Shown here: piece by piece, positions 1 through 7,788 of the stretch
Numbering within the stretch: the stretch's first letter is position 1
Layout of the letters: every line of letters begins with the position of its first letter
Origin: Mesorhizobium loti
GTDB taxonomy: Bacteria > Pseudomonadota > Alphaproteobacteria > Rhizobiales > Rhizobiaceae
Direction: 5' to 3'
Length of the DNA stretch: 64,000 bases
NCBI RefSeq assembly: GCF_003148495.1
Contig: NZ_QGGH01000002.1
Span: forward strand, 186,001 to 250,000
Program-made: the position numbers and the translations under genes
Notes under the pieces: model-generated
The model's input: the letters and a program-made list of their open reading frames with translations, nothing else
Databases searched by the model: none
What the model was told of the DNA's origin: nothing

Positions 1-496
1 TCGTGAACGGCACGTTGAGCGCGACATAGGCAAGGATCAGTCCGAAATGCGTGTCGATGATGCCGAGCCGCACATAGAGGAAGAACAGCGGCAGCGAGAG
101 CGCAATGCCGGGCACCGTGCGCGTCAGCATCAGGCCAAGGAACACGCTCGACTTGCCGCGGAAGCGGTAGCGCGCGAAGGCATAGCCGCCGGCCATGCCG
201 ATGGCCACCGCAATGACCGTCGAGGTCACCGAGATGATCAGCGAGTTGCGGAAGTATTCGATCACCGGGATGCCGCCCTTGCCGATACCGCTGAACATCG
301 CGACATAGGCGTCGAACGAAATCTCCTGCGGGATCCACACCGGCGGCTTGGCCATGATCTCGACCGTCGGCCGCAGCGACGAGATGACGATCCACAGACC
401 CGGCAGGCAGATCGTCAGCATCGCCAGGAACAGGCCGATGCGATAGACGACGCCCAACAGCCGGCGCTTCAGGCGGGCGGAAGAATTCTCGTCCAT
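1..496 (-). CDS. Carbohydrate ABC transporter permease, MalG type (partial, C-terminus off the window)
   Basis: One of the two inner-membrane subunits of a sugar uptake ABC transporter (CUT1/MalG family). The 165 visible residues start MDENSSARLKRR at an ATG at 496. Predicted membrane segments lie near residues 17-40, 84-108 and 118-142, the usual MalG layout. The EAA loop that docks the ATPase would follow and is lost beyond the window edge. The start lies 2 nt after the stop of the MalF-type gene upstream, so translation is probably coupled. The ATPase gene, if present, would lie to the left of the window. The family is clear from the paired permeases and the binding protein; the substrate cannot be read from sequence. 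Confidence 0.9.
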   Translation of the reverse strand, partial: MDENSSARLKRRLLGVVYRIGLFLAMLTICLPGLWIVISSLRPTVEIMAKPPVWIPQEISFDAYVAMFSGIGKGGIPVIEYFRNSLIISVTSTVIAVAIGMAGGYAFARYRFRGKSSVFLGLMLTRTVPGIALSLPLFFLYVRLGIIDTHFGLILAYVALNVPFT

Positions 497-498
497 CT

Positions 499-1395
499 TC
501 ACCACTCCGCGCCGATCTGCGTGCGCGCCGCGGCGAGCTTGTTGAAGAAGTAGACCGTGAATGCGATCGACAGCAGGATCGAGAAATAGGCCATGGCGTT
601 GGCCATGCCCATGCGCCCGTCGCTGTAGGCGGTGCGCGCCACCAGGGTCCAAAGCAGTTCGGTGCGGCCCGCCGGTCCGCCATCGGTCATGATCTTGACG
701 ATGTCATAGGCGCGCGCCACGTCGAGCGAACGGATGGTCATGGCGATGTAGGCGAAGGGCATGACGAAGGGCCAGGTCACATAGCGGAATGTCTGCCACG
801 GCGTGCAGCCGTCGACCCGCGCTGCCTCGATCGGCTCCTTGGGCATGGCGAGCAGACCGGCGAGGATCAGGATGGCGAAGATCGCCGTCGACGACCAGAT
901 CTCGGCGATCGAAATGGCGATGAAGGCGAGATGGCCTTCGATCAGCCACGGTATGGCATCCCTGGTGATGCCGAGTGATTGCAGCGCATTGTTCACCAGT
1001 CCGATATTGTCGTTGAACATGAACTTGAACTGGAAGCCGACGAGGATCGGCGAGAACATCATCGGGAACATCATCAGCGTGCGCAGGATGCGCTGGCCGC
1101 GCGTCGCCTTCTCGACCAGCATGGCGAGGCCAAGGCCAAGCAGCATTTCGAGATTGAGCGCAATAGTCAGCAGCAGCACCGTGCGGCCGAAGGCCCACCA
1201 GAAATCGGTGTTGGACAGGATCGAAAGATAGTTCCGGATGCCGATGAAGACGTAGAACGTTTCGGGCCGCGTCAGGCGGAACGGCGTGAAGCTGGAGTAG
1301 AGCGACAGCAACAACGGCACGACGACAACCGCCGCCAGCACGATGCCAGCCGGAAGCAGCAGCAGGAATGGCGCGGATGGCTTGAAGCCCTTCAT
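499..1395 (-). CDS. Carbohydrate ABC transporter permease, MalF type
   Basis: First inner-membrane permease of the same sugar ABC transporter (298 aa). The chosen ATG at 1395 gives MKGFKPSAPFLLLLPAG, a short basic tail running straight into membrane segment 1 (about residues 8-30); further segments lie near 72-94, 108-126, 158-182, 207-225 and 265-287. The EAA loop is clear at residues 190-205 (EAARVDGCTPWQTFRYV), the ATPase contact site of this family. The reading frame stays open upstream of 1395, but that stretch covers the intergenic hairpin and looks non-coding. It sits between the binding protein gene (137 nt upstream) and the MalG gene (2 nt downstream). Confidence 0.93.
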   Translation of the reverse strand: MKGFKPSAPFLLLLPAGIVLAAVVVVPLLLSLYSSFTPFRLTRPETFYVFIGIRNYLSILSNTDFWWAFGRTVLLLTIALNLEMLLGLGLAMLVEKATRGQRILRTLMMFPMMFSPILVGFQFKFMFNDNIGLVNNALQSLGITRDAIPWLIEGHLAFIAISIAEIWSSTAIFAILILAGLLAMPKEPIEAARVDGCTPWQTFRYVTWPFVMPFAYIAMTIRSLDVARAYDIVKIMTDGGPAGRTELLWTLVARTAYSDGRMGMANAMAYFSILLSIAFTVYFFNKLAAARTQIGAEW

Positions 1396-1487
1396 CAGAA
1401 TCCTTGAGGTGTTTGCATTTGGGCGGCGGTGCGAGGGCCGGGAGCGAAGGGTTAGCGTAAACCGCTGGCATCCCGCGAAACGCGATC

Positions 1488-1514
1488 GCCTCCCCCATTG
1501 CTGATGGGGGAGGC
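1488..1514 (-). terminator. Perfect intercistronic hairpin after the sugar-binding-protein gene
   Basis: GCCTCCCCCAT (1488-1498) and ATGGGGGAGGC (1504-1514) form a perfect 11-bp stem around the 5-nt loop TGCTG. It starts 17 nt past the binding-protein stop and lies inside the operon, before the MalF gene. No U-tract follows, so a partial attenuator or a 3'-end mRNA stabiliser of the malE-malF type is more likely than a full terminator. The same layout recurs after every exported binding-protein gene in this window. Confidence 0.7.
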
Positions 1515-1531
1515 GGCCCTGGGAGCCGTTA

Positions 1532-2851
1532 CTAAAGCTTGCCGGCGTCCTGGAGGATTTGCGTCGCCTTGGCGGCGGCTTCATCCAGTGCCTGCTTCGA
1601 GGTCTTGTCGCCGAGGATCGCCGCCTGCAATTCGGGGTAGACGGCGTTCGAGATCTCGATCCATTCAGGCGTCTGCGGCACGGCAAAGGCGTGCTTGGCC
1701 TCTTCCTGGAAGGCGGTAAGAACCTCCTTCTTGTAGGGATCGTTTTCGGCCTGCTTCAGGTCCCAGTCCCAGACCGCGGTGCGGGTTGGCAGCGGACCTG
1801 CGGCGGCCTCGAGCTTCTGGCTGTCTTCGTTGGTCAGCCACCACACCAGGGAAGCCGCGGCCTCCTTGTTGGGGCAGTTCTCGGTCACCGAGAAGCCATG
1901 GAAACCGGACCAGCCGGTGCGCTTGCCGGACGAGCCCTTCGGCGCGACCTTGACGCCGACATTGCCTGCGACCTTCGACGACTTCGGATCGTTGAAGAAG
2001 CCTGCCCAGCCCGGCCAGTCGAGATTGATGGCGACGGTACCCGAAGCAAAGCCCTGGCCGAGATCGTCCCAGAGGTAGTTGGTGGTGCCGGCCGGCACGG
2101 CCTTGGCCTTGTAGAGGTTGACGAACCAGTCAAGCGCCCGGATGCCGGCCTCGGAATTGAAGACCGGCTTGCCGTCCTTGTCGAGGTACTCGCCGCCTTC
2201 GGCGACGACCATCTCGTAGAAGCGGCCGTTGATCGCCTCTTCCTTGCCGGCGAATTGCGTGCCGTAGAAATTGGGCGGGTTGGCGAAGAACTCGGCCTGG
2301 TCGGTGACTTCCTTCCAGGTGTCCGGCGGCACCAGGTCATAGCCGTATTTCGCCTTGAACTTGGTCTTGTTGTCGGCGTTCTCGTACAGGCTCTTCTGGT
2401 AGTAGAGCGCCGAAACGTCGAACTGGGCGCGCGGCAGCATCTCCAGCTTGCCGTCGATCGTTGCCGACTTGATGGTCGACGGCACAAAGGCGTCGATCTC
2501 TGCCTTGGGCAGCAATTTGCTGAGATCGGTGTAGAGGCCCGTATATTGCGGCGCGAACGACGAATGGTTCCAGCCGACGCACCAGTTGGTGCTGCCCGAG
2601 GCGATATCGGACTTCAGCTCCTTGTCGATGTCGAAGCCGTTCTTCTTGGTCAGGATGTTGACCTTGGCGCCGGTCGCCTTTTCCCATTCGGGAATGCGCT
2701 CGTAGAGTTTTTCATATTGCTGGCCGCCGATCAGCTTCACGTCGACGGTCACGCCTTCGAACTTGCCGGGCAGGTCGCCGGCAAGGGCAGCGCCTGCGCC
2801 TGACGCAAGCAACAATGCACCGGCGCACACGCCGGAAAGCAGTCTGTTCAT
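1532..2851 (-). CDS. Carbohydrate ABC transporter substrate-binding protein (family 1)
   Basis: Periplasmic binding protein that delivers a sugar to the MalFG-type permeases (439 aa). The ATG at 2851 is preceded by a strong AGGGAGG site and starts a Sec signal peptide (MNRLLSGVCAGALLLASGAG, predicted cleavage after ALA near residue 25). The mature part shows the extracellular solute-binding family 1 pattern: N-terminal lobe with GATGAKVNI, a middle segment with WPGWAGFF and VAPKGSSGKR, and a C-terminal helical lobe with EAAASLVWWLTNEDSQ, at the usual CUT1 length. First gene of a minus-strand operon divergent from an IclR regulator, which is the likely controller. The sugar is unknown; the neighbouring lactonases would suit a sugar oxidised to a lactone. 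Confidence 0.93.
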   Translation of the reverse strand: MNRLLSGVCAGALLLASGAGAALAGDLPGKFEGVTVDVKLIGGQQYEKLYERIPEWEKATGAKVNILTKKNGFDIDKELKSDIASGSTNWCVGWNHSSFAPQYTGLYTDLSKLLPKAEIDAFVPSTIKSATIDGKLEMLPRAQFDVSALYYQKSLYENADNKTKFKAKYGYDLVPPDTWKEVTDQAEFFANPPNFYGTQFAGKEEAINGRFYEMVVAEGGEYLDKDGKPVFNSEAGIRALDWFVNLYKAKAVPAGTTNYLWDDLGQGFASGTVAINLDWPGWAGFFNDPKSSKVAGNVGVKVAPKGSSGKRTGWSGFHGFSVTENCPNKEAAASLVWWLTNEDSQKLEAAAGPLPTRTAVWDWDLKQAENDPYKKEVLTAFQEEAKHAFAVPQTPEWIEISNAVYPELQAAILGDKTSKQALDEAAAKATQILQDAGKL

Positions 2852-2915
2852 TGGTATCCTCCCTTGGTGCGCCTCAGCGGCGACCGCAACTCGTCTGATG
2901 ACAAGAAGTGCTACA

Positions 2916-2992
2916 TTCATATACAAACAAAACATTCACGGATACGTCAAGGCGAAATTTGTTTCCGCCGGGTGTGTTCCTGCGTATATGAA
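2916..2992. promoter_or_regulatory. Divergent promoter region with paired inverted repeats (IclR / sugar ABC operon)
   Basis: The 168-nt gap between the binding-protein start (2851) and the IclR start (3020) is AT-richer than its surroundings. It holds TTCATATAC (2916-2924) and its exact reverse complement GTATATGAA (2984-2992), plus an imperfect palindrome GGCGAAATTTGTTTCCGCC (2951-2969, six of seven arm positions paired). These are candidate -10 elements and IclR operators for both directions. The GGCGAAATTT half recurs upstream of the lactonase gene at 7734-7743. No site has been shown to bind anything; this is pattern evidence only. Confidence 0.45.
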
Positions 2993-3019
2993 GGGTGAAA
3001 TTCACTGGAGGGATGAGCC

Positions 3020-3805
3020 ATGGACGACAGCGAAGACGAGCGCTATCGCGCGCCGGCGCTCGACAAGGGGCTCGACATCCTTGAACTGCTGGCGGGCGTT
3101 GACGGCGGCCTGACGCAGGCCGAAATCGCCAAGAAACTCGACCGCAGCCCCAACGAATTCTACCGCATGCTCGACCGGTTGGTGCGGCGCGGCTACGTCA
3201 CCAGGCTCGACGGCGACCGCTATTCGCTGACGCTCAAGCTGTTCGGCCTGGCGCAATTGCATGCCCCGGTGCGGCGGCTGGTTTCCTACGCCACGCCACT
3301 GATGCGCGAACTGGCAGAGACTTCGCAGCAGGCCAACCAACTCGTTGTTTTTGATCGCGGTTCTGCTGTCGTCATCGGTCAGCAAGAGGCGCCGAACTAT
3401 TGGGGCATATCGATCCGGGTCGGCTCGCATATCAGCCTGTTCGACACCGGGTCGGGGCATGTGCTGCTCGCCTTCCGTTCGCCGGAAGAGCGGCAGATGA
3501 TGATTTCCGAACACGTCCGCAGCACCGACAAGACGGCGCAATCGGCCGAGTTCTTCACCCGTCTCGACCAGATCCGCGACCGCGGTTACGAGATGATGGC
3601 CTCGATGCAGACCGCCGGCGTCTTCAACCTCTCCGCCCCGGTGCGCAGTTCCGACGGCAAGGCGATCGCCGCGCTGTCGATTCCCTACATCACCGTCGTC
3701 AACGCGCCTTCGGCGCCCGACATCACAAGGACAATCGAGCTGCTGCTGGTCACGGCGGAAAAGCTGTCGCACCTCGCCGGCTCTGCAGTCGGCTCATCGG
3801 CATAA
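3020..3805 (+). CDS. IclR-family transcriptional regulator
   Basis: Probable local regulator of the divergent sugar ABC operon and of the hydrolase gene downstream (261 aa). The N-terminal winged helix-turn-helix is visible at about residues 12-72 (LDILELLAG, then GLTQAEIAKKLDRSPNEFYR and RRGYVTR). The C-terminal IclR effector domain follows, with ELAETSQQANQLVVFDRG and the typical late block GYEMMASMQTAGVFNLSAPV, in which the small-molecule pocket forms. Length is normal for the family. The ATG at 3020 follows GGAGGGATGAG, which carries a good ribosome site. The hydrolase gene starts 64 nt downstream on the same strand. Effector unknown; lactones and sugar acids are common for the family. 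Confidence 0.93.
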   Translation: MDDSEDERYRAPALDKGLDILELLAGVDGGLTQAEIAKKLDRSPNEFYRMLDRLVRRGYVTRLDGDRYSLTLKLFGLAQLHAPVRRLVSYATPLMRELAETSQQANQLVVFDRGSAVVIGQQEAPNYWGISIRVGSHISLFDTGSGHVLLAFRSPEERQMMISEHVRSTDKTAQSAEFFTRLDQIRDRGYEMMASMQTAGVFNLSAPVRSSDGKAIAALSIPYITVVNAPSAPDITRTIELLLVTAEKLSHLAGSAVGSSA

Positions 3806-3827
3806 ATTCTTATTTGAATGAAGAATT
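3805..3827 (+). promoter_or_regulatory. Small inverted repeat between IclR and hydrolase genes
   Basis: AATTCTT (3805-3811) and AAGAATT (3821-3827) are exact complements around 9 nt, immediately after the IclR stop. This AT-rich dyad could be a second IclR operator or part of a promoter for the hydrolase gene. It is too AT-rich to be a convincing terminator. Confidence 0.3.
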
Positions 3828-3869
3828 CCTCCGTGAGATGATTTGAAACGCCCGGAGGAGGAGCCAGCC

Positions 3870-4709
3870 ATGATCATCGACACCCATCTGCATCTCATCG
3901 ATCGCTCGGCCCTGCGCTACCCCTGGCTCGCCGGCGTGCCGTCGCTCAACCGTGATTTCTCCTATGAGGACTACGCCGTGGAGGCGCAGCGTGTCGGCGT
4001 CGAGCGCGTGCTGCATATGGAAGTCGATGTCGATCCGGCAGACATCGAGGCCGAGACCGCTCGTGTCGAAGGACTGTCACGGCAGCCTGGCAGCATGCTG
4101 GCCGGGGTGATCGCATCCTGCCGGCCGGAAGAGGCCGACTTTCCGGCCTATCTCGAAAGGCAGCGAGCAAACCCATTCGTCAAAGGCTTTCGCCGCGTCC
4201 TCCATGTCGTGCCCGACGAGCTTTCGGAAGGCGCACTGTTTCGCGACAACATCAAGCGGCTTGGCGGCACCGGCCTGACCTTCGATCTCGTCGTGCTGCC
4301 GCACCAGATTCCAAAGGCAATTGCGCTGGCCGATCTGGCGCCCGATGTGCAGTTCGTCCTCGACCATTGCGGCGTCCCCGACATCAAGGGCAACGGCGAA
4401 CATCCGTGGCGCGAACACATGAGCGAGATCGCCCGCCGCCCGAATGTGGTGGCCAAGATTTCCGGTGTCGTCGCCTATGCCGATGCCGGCAGCTGGACGA
4501 CCGAGACGCTGCGGCCCTATGTCGAGCACACAATCGGTGCGTTCGGCTGGGACCGCGTTGTCTGGGGCAGTGACTGGCCGGTCTGCACGCTCGGCGGCGG
4601 CCTCTCGACCTGGGCGGCGGCGACCCATGCGCTGCTTGTCGGTTGCAGCATTGCCGAGCGCGACAAGCTCCTGTCCGTGAATGCCCGCAAACTCTGGCGG
4701 CTCGACTGA
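3870..4709 (+). CDS. Amidohydrolase-fold hydrolase, COG3618 (sugar lactonase-like)
   Basis: Metal-dependent TIM-barrel hydrolase (279 aa) of the amidohydrolase 2 / COG3618 group, whose known members include L-fuconolactone and L-rhamnonolactone hydrolases. The start is the ATG at 3870, behind GGAGGAGGAG; the protein begins MIIDTHLHLID, giving the HxH metal motif at residues 5-7. Further marks are VLDHCGVPDIKG (about 165-176) and the diagnostic WGSDWPVC (about 232-239) carrying the late catalytic Asp. It follows the IclR gene and is co-directional, so it probably acts on the product of the sugar imported by the divergent transporter. A lactone substrate is inferred from family and context; other cyclic esters are possible. 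Confidence 0.85.
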   Translation: MIIDTHLHLIDRSALRYPWLAGVPSLNRDFSYEDYAVEAQRVGVERVLHMEVDVDPADIEAETARVEGLSRQPGSMLAGVIASCRPEEADFPAYLERQRANPFVKGFRRVLHVVPDELSEGALFRDNIKRLGGTGLTFDLVVLPHQIPKAIALADLAPDVQFVLDHCGVPDIKGNGEHPWREHMSEIARRPNVVAKISGVVAYADAGSWTTETLRPYVEHTIGAFGWDRVVWGSDWPVCTLGGGLSTWAAATHALLVGCSIAERDKLLSVNARKLWRLD

Positions 4710-4719
4710 CCGAGTTCGC

Positions 4720-5880
4720 TCACGCTTTATAGGCAGCGCCAGGTGTCGGAAAACTCTCCCGGAACAGGCGATTGAGATCGGCAACAACCTCGGCGGCTTT
4801 GTGCCGGGAGGTCATGCCCGACAGGATGCGGTCGGACGCCACCTGCTGGAACGCCATGTAGCCGTCATGGCGCGGCCGCACCCATGCGCCTTCCAGCGTC
4901 GCGCGCGTATCCTGGTAGAAATTGGCGGTCGCTTCATTGACAGCCTGGTCCTCCCAGGCGGCGGCATGGCCGGGCTGGCCGCCGGCAGCGGCATAGGCGC
5001 CGCGCTGTACGTCGCCGCTCGCGACCCAATAGGCGAAGTCGATCGCCGCATCTCTGGCCTTGGAAAGGGCTGATACGGCTATGCCGGTGCCGCCGAGCGC
5101 CGAACCGATCGGGCCGCCGGAACCGATCACCGGAATGTCGGCAAAGGCCAGGCGGTTCGACCGAAACCCGGCCATCGCATAGGAGACATAACCATAGATG
5201 AGCGGCGCGCAGACGATCCGGGAATCAGCCTCTGCCATGCGCTCCGAAACGGCGATCGGATCCATCTCGAAACACGCCGGTTCGACCAGCGCCGCAATCT
5301 CGCGCATCACTTCAAACACTTCACTACCGGCGTCGGCGTCGATGAGATCGCCGGACGGATCAGTTGCGCAGGAATGGCCGAGATTGCCCGCCAACGTATA
5401 GAACACCATCAGCACATGCGGCGGCCGCAACGGCAGCAGCACACGGCCTTGTCGGGCGAGGTCGAGCACCTCGCTCCACCGCGCGGGTGGTGCATCGAGC
5501 GCATCCGGCCGCCAGGCCTGGACCTGTGTCGCCGCATCGATCGGGAACGCCCATTGCCGTCCCTGCCAGTTGTAGCTCGGATAGGATTGGCCGACGCTGC
5601 CCGAGGCAAGTGCGGCACGCTCCGCCTCGCGGCCGACGACATCCAGCGGCTCGAGGCAACGCTCCGCCGTGATCTGGCCGACATGCGGATGGTCGATGAC
5701 GATCAGGTCATAGGCGCGCGCCAGCTCCTCGACCGGGAAGGATTCGAAATCCTGCAGCGAGCGCTTGTCCCATTCGATGGCAATACCGGTCTTCTGCTGC
5801 CACAGCGCCGAGCAGGCGACCATCGGATCGTAGCCGCGCGGATGGCTCCAGGTCATGCCCTTGAGCGTGGGCAGGCTCAC
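4720..5880 (-). CDS. Solute-binding-protein-like protein without signal peptide
   Basis: 386 aa with the fold signature of extracellular solute-binding family 1 proteins (YDPMVACSALWQQKTGIAIEW near the start; RDAAIDFAYWVASGDVQRGAY; a late segment MAFQQVASDRILSGM), but no export signal. The GTG at 5880 overlaps the CoA-transferase stop by 4 nt (GTGA), giving MSLPTLKGMTWSHPRGYDPM. The frame upstream of it reads through the antisense of a conserved enzyme and offers no hydrophobic leader. Unlike the five exported binding proteins here, it has no permease partner in its operon and no hairpin after its stop. It ends 10 nt from the convergent hydrolase. A cytoplasmic ligand-binding or sensory role is inference; non-classical export cannot be excluded. 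Confidence 0.75.
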   Translation of the reverse strand: MSLPTLKGMTWSHPRGYDPMVACSALWQQKTGIAIEWDKRSLQDFESFPVEELARAYDLIVIDHPHVGQITAERCLEPLDVVGREAERAALASGSVGQSYPSYNWQGRQWAFPIDAATQVQAWRPDALDAPPARWSEVLDLARQGRVLLPLRPPHVLMVFYTLAGNLGHSCATDPSGDLIDADAGSEVFEVMREIAALVEPACFEMDPIAVSERMAEADSRIVCAPLIYGYVSYAMAGFRSNRLAFADIPVIGSGGPIGSALGGTGIAVSALSKARDAAIDFAYWVASGDVQRGAYAAAGGQPGHAAAWEDQAVNEATANFYQDTRATLEGAWVRPRHDGYMAFQQVASDRILSGMTSRHKAAEVVADLNRLFRESFPTPGAAYKA

Positions 5881-7037
5881 AGGCCGAACTCCTCGCGGAT
5901 CGCAGCACTGTGCTCGCCGATGCGCGGTGCTGCCCGATCGACCTTGGCCCTGACACCATCGACCCGGAGCGGCGAACTGGTGGTGAGGATCGACACGTCG
6001 TCCTCGCGCGTCACCGTCTGCAGCATGTCGAGCGACTGGAAGCCTTCGCTTGCCAGCATCTCCGGCCAGGTCAGCACCTTGGCGCACCAGATGTCGGCAG
6101 GCTCGAGAATATCAAGCCATTCGTCGATGGTTTTGGTCGCAATCCTTTGCGCAATGATCGCCTTGATGTCGTCGCGCGCGGTGAACCAGGACGCCGGTCT
6201 GTCACGATAGGGCGCGAGTTCGCCGAGCGACAGCAGGTCGGCCAGTTTGGGGATCGGCGTCATGGCGATGGCGAGATAACCGTCCTTGGCTGGATACACA
6301 CCGTAAGGCGCCGACAGATAGGCATGCGCGCTGCGGAAGTTGGAGCGTTTGGGCACGCGGCGACCGTCATTGAGATGCGTGGTCAGCACCTCGAACTGGA
6401 AATCGACCAGCGCCTCCAGCAGACTGGTTTCGATATGGCTGCCCTGGCCGGTGATGCCACGCCGCACCAGTGCGGCCAGAATGCCTTGCGCGCAGGCGGC
6501 ACCCGCCAGCATGTCGCCGATGGCAAGGCCGAACGGCACCGGCCCCTGGCCCTCATCGCCGTTCAGCCACATCACGCCTGAGCGCGACTGTGCCAGCAGG
6601 TCCTGGCCCGGACGTTTGACCCACGGACCATCCTCACCATAGCCGCTGATCGAGGCATAGACCAGCCGTGGGTTGATCTTGCGGACGGCCTTGTAGTCCA
6701 AGCCGAGCCGTTCGATGACGCCCGGCCGGAAATTCTGGATCAGCACGTCGGCCTTGGCCAGCAGGCCGCGCAGCACCTTGAGATCCGCCTCGTTCTTGAG
6801 GTCTATGGCGAGGCTTTCCTTGGCCCGGTTGATCGCATGGAAGATGGTGGAATCGCCGCCGATCTCGGTGTCGCTGAGATAGAGCCGACGCGACAGGTCG
6901 CCGCCATCAGGACGTTCGATCTTGATGACGCGGGCGCCGAGATCGAGCAGCCTGAGCGAGCAATAGGGCCCGGACAGGAACTGGCTCATGTCGACGACGA
7001 GGAGACCGGCGAGCGGCAATTCGGCTGCTGCCGGCAT
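5877..7037 (-). CDS. CaiB/BaiF-type (class III) CoA-transferase
   Basis: Transfers CoA between acyl-CoA and a free carboxylic acid (386 aa). The N-terminal family motif LSGPYCSLRLLDLGARVIKI (residues 19-38) and the GDMLAGAACAQGILAAL block (about 168-184), whose Asp is the catalytic carboxylate in formyl-CoA transferase, are both present; ARVIKIERPDGGDLSRR is the usual CoA-binding stretch. Begins at ATG 7037, 1 nt after the MaoC stop, and overlaps the next gene by 4 nt, so the three genes form one unit. Together with a MaoC hydratase it suggests activation and hydration of an unsaturated organic acid. The acid is unknown; mesaconate- or itaconate-like acids would fit the chemistry. Confidence 0.92.
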   Translation of the reverse strand: MPAAAELPLAGLLVVDMSQFLSGPYCSLRLLDLGARVIKIERPDGGDLSRRLYLSDTEIGGDSTIFHAINRAKESLAIDLKNEADLKVLRGLLAKADVLIQNFRPGVIERLGLDYKAVRKINPRLVYASISGYGEDGPWVKRPGQDLLAQSRSGVMWLNGDEGQGPVPFGLAIGDMLAGAACAQGILAALVRRGITGQGSHIETSLLEALVDFQFEVLTTHLNDGRRVPKRSNFRSAHAYLSAPYGVYPAKDGYLAIAMTPIPKLADLLSLGELAPYRDRPASWFTARDDIKAIIAQRIATKTIDEWLDILEPADIWCAKVLTWPEMLASEGFQSLDMLQTVTREDDVSILTTSSPLRVDGVRAKVDRAAPRIGEHSAAIREEFGL

Positions 7038-7038
7038 G

Positions 7039-7590
7039 CTATTTCTCCGTCTTGCCGACGAAGTCGGCCGGGTTGCGGTACTTCACCGTCTGCAGGTGCT
7101 CGCAATAGAGAACGAGCTCGCCTTCGCCCTTGAACACCTCATAGCTGGCGCGGATCAGCCCCATCTCCTTGTAGCGGGGCTTTTTGTCGAGGTTGGAGCG
7201 GATCGAATAGATCGTGTCGCCAATGAAGACAGGTTTTATGAAGCGGAGCTTGTCGTAGCCATAGGAAAAGGCGTTAACGCAATTGGTGGCGACCAGCCCC
7301 AGCCCAGCCGAGAAGACGAAGGCGCCGGCAATCAGCCGCTTGCCGAAAATGCCTTCGCTCTCGGCAAACATCTGATCCTGCACGTAAGGGTGGATGTCGA
7401 GCACCAGCGTGTTGAAAAGGTGGCTGTCGCCCTCGGCCATCGTGCGCCGCAATGAACGGATTTTCTGGCCGACCGGCCAGTCCTCGTAGAACCAGTTTTC
7501 GGCGTTCCACACCGGCAGCGCGGCGTGTTCTTCGGGCATGTTTTTTGGGTGCGTCGAGGCGACGCCGACGGTGGGCGCAAAATCGTTCAT
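7039..7590 (-). CDS. MaoC-family dehydratase / enoyl-CoA hydratase
   Basis: Hot-dog-fold hydratase (183 aa) that adds or removes water on an acyl-CoA. The central segment [20 protein letters not shown] followed by [15 protein letters not shown] matches the MaoC active-site region, where Asp and His act on the CoA thioester. The tail with [15 protein letters not shown] is typical of the longer single-domain members. The ATG at 7590 sits behind GGCGGAGCC; an upstream GTG at 7620 is possible but adds unconserved residues. First gene of the MaoC - CoA-transferase - binding-like operon, divergent from the beta-propeller lactonase 198 nt away. Confidence 0.88.
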   Translation of the reverse strand: MNDFAPTVGVASTHPKNMPEEHAALPVWNAENWFYEDWPVGQKIRSLRRTMAEGDSHLFNTLVLDIHPYVQDQMFAESEGIFGKRLIAGAFVFSAGLGLVATNCVNAFSYGYDKLRFIKPVFIGDTIYSIRSNLDKKPRYKEMGLIRASYEVFKGEGELVLYCEHLQTVKYRNPADFVGKTEK

Positions 7591-7788
7591 GGCTGGCTCC
7601 GCCAGCTCTGCGTTGGGCACGTCACAGCTGTCGGAAAACGCATCAAAGCGTCGAAATGCAAGACGTTTCCTCCCATCAATCTTCTTTTGTAAATAGTATT
7701 TTCACATATGGGGTTGCGTTGCAAGCGTGAACAGGCGAAATTTTGGCTGCACCCGCGCGCCGAAGCGCTGGCGGGCAGGGAGGAAATC
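7591..7788. promoter_or_regulatory. Divergent promoter region (MaoC operon / lactonase) with repeated GGCGAAATTT
   Basis: This 198-nt gap holds an AT-rich core near 7681-7708 suited to promoter elements. It contains GGCGAAATTT at 7734-7743, the same 10-mer found in the IclR-sugar ABC gap at 2951-2960. A shared operator for the IclR regulator at 3020-3805 is the simplest reading, tying the two blocks into one regulon. This is not proven. Confidence 0.4.
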
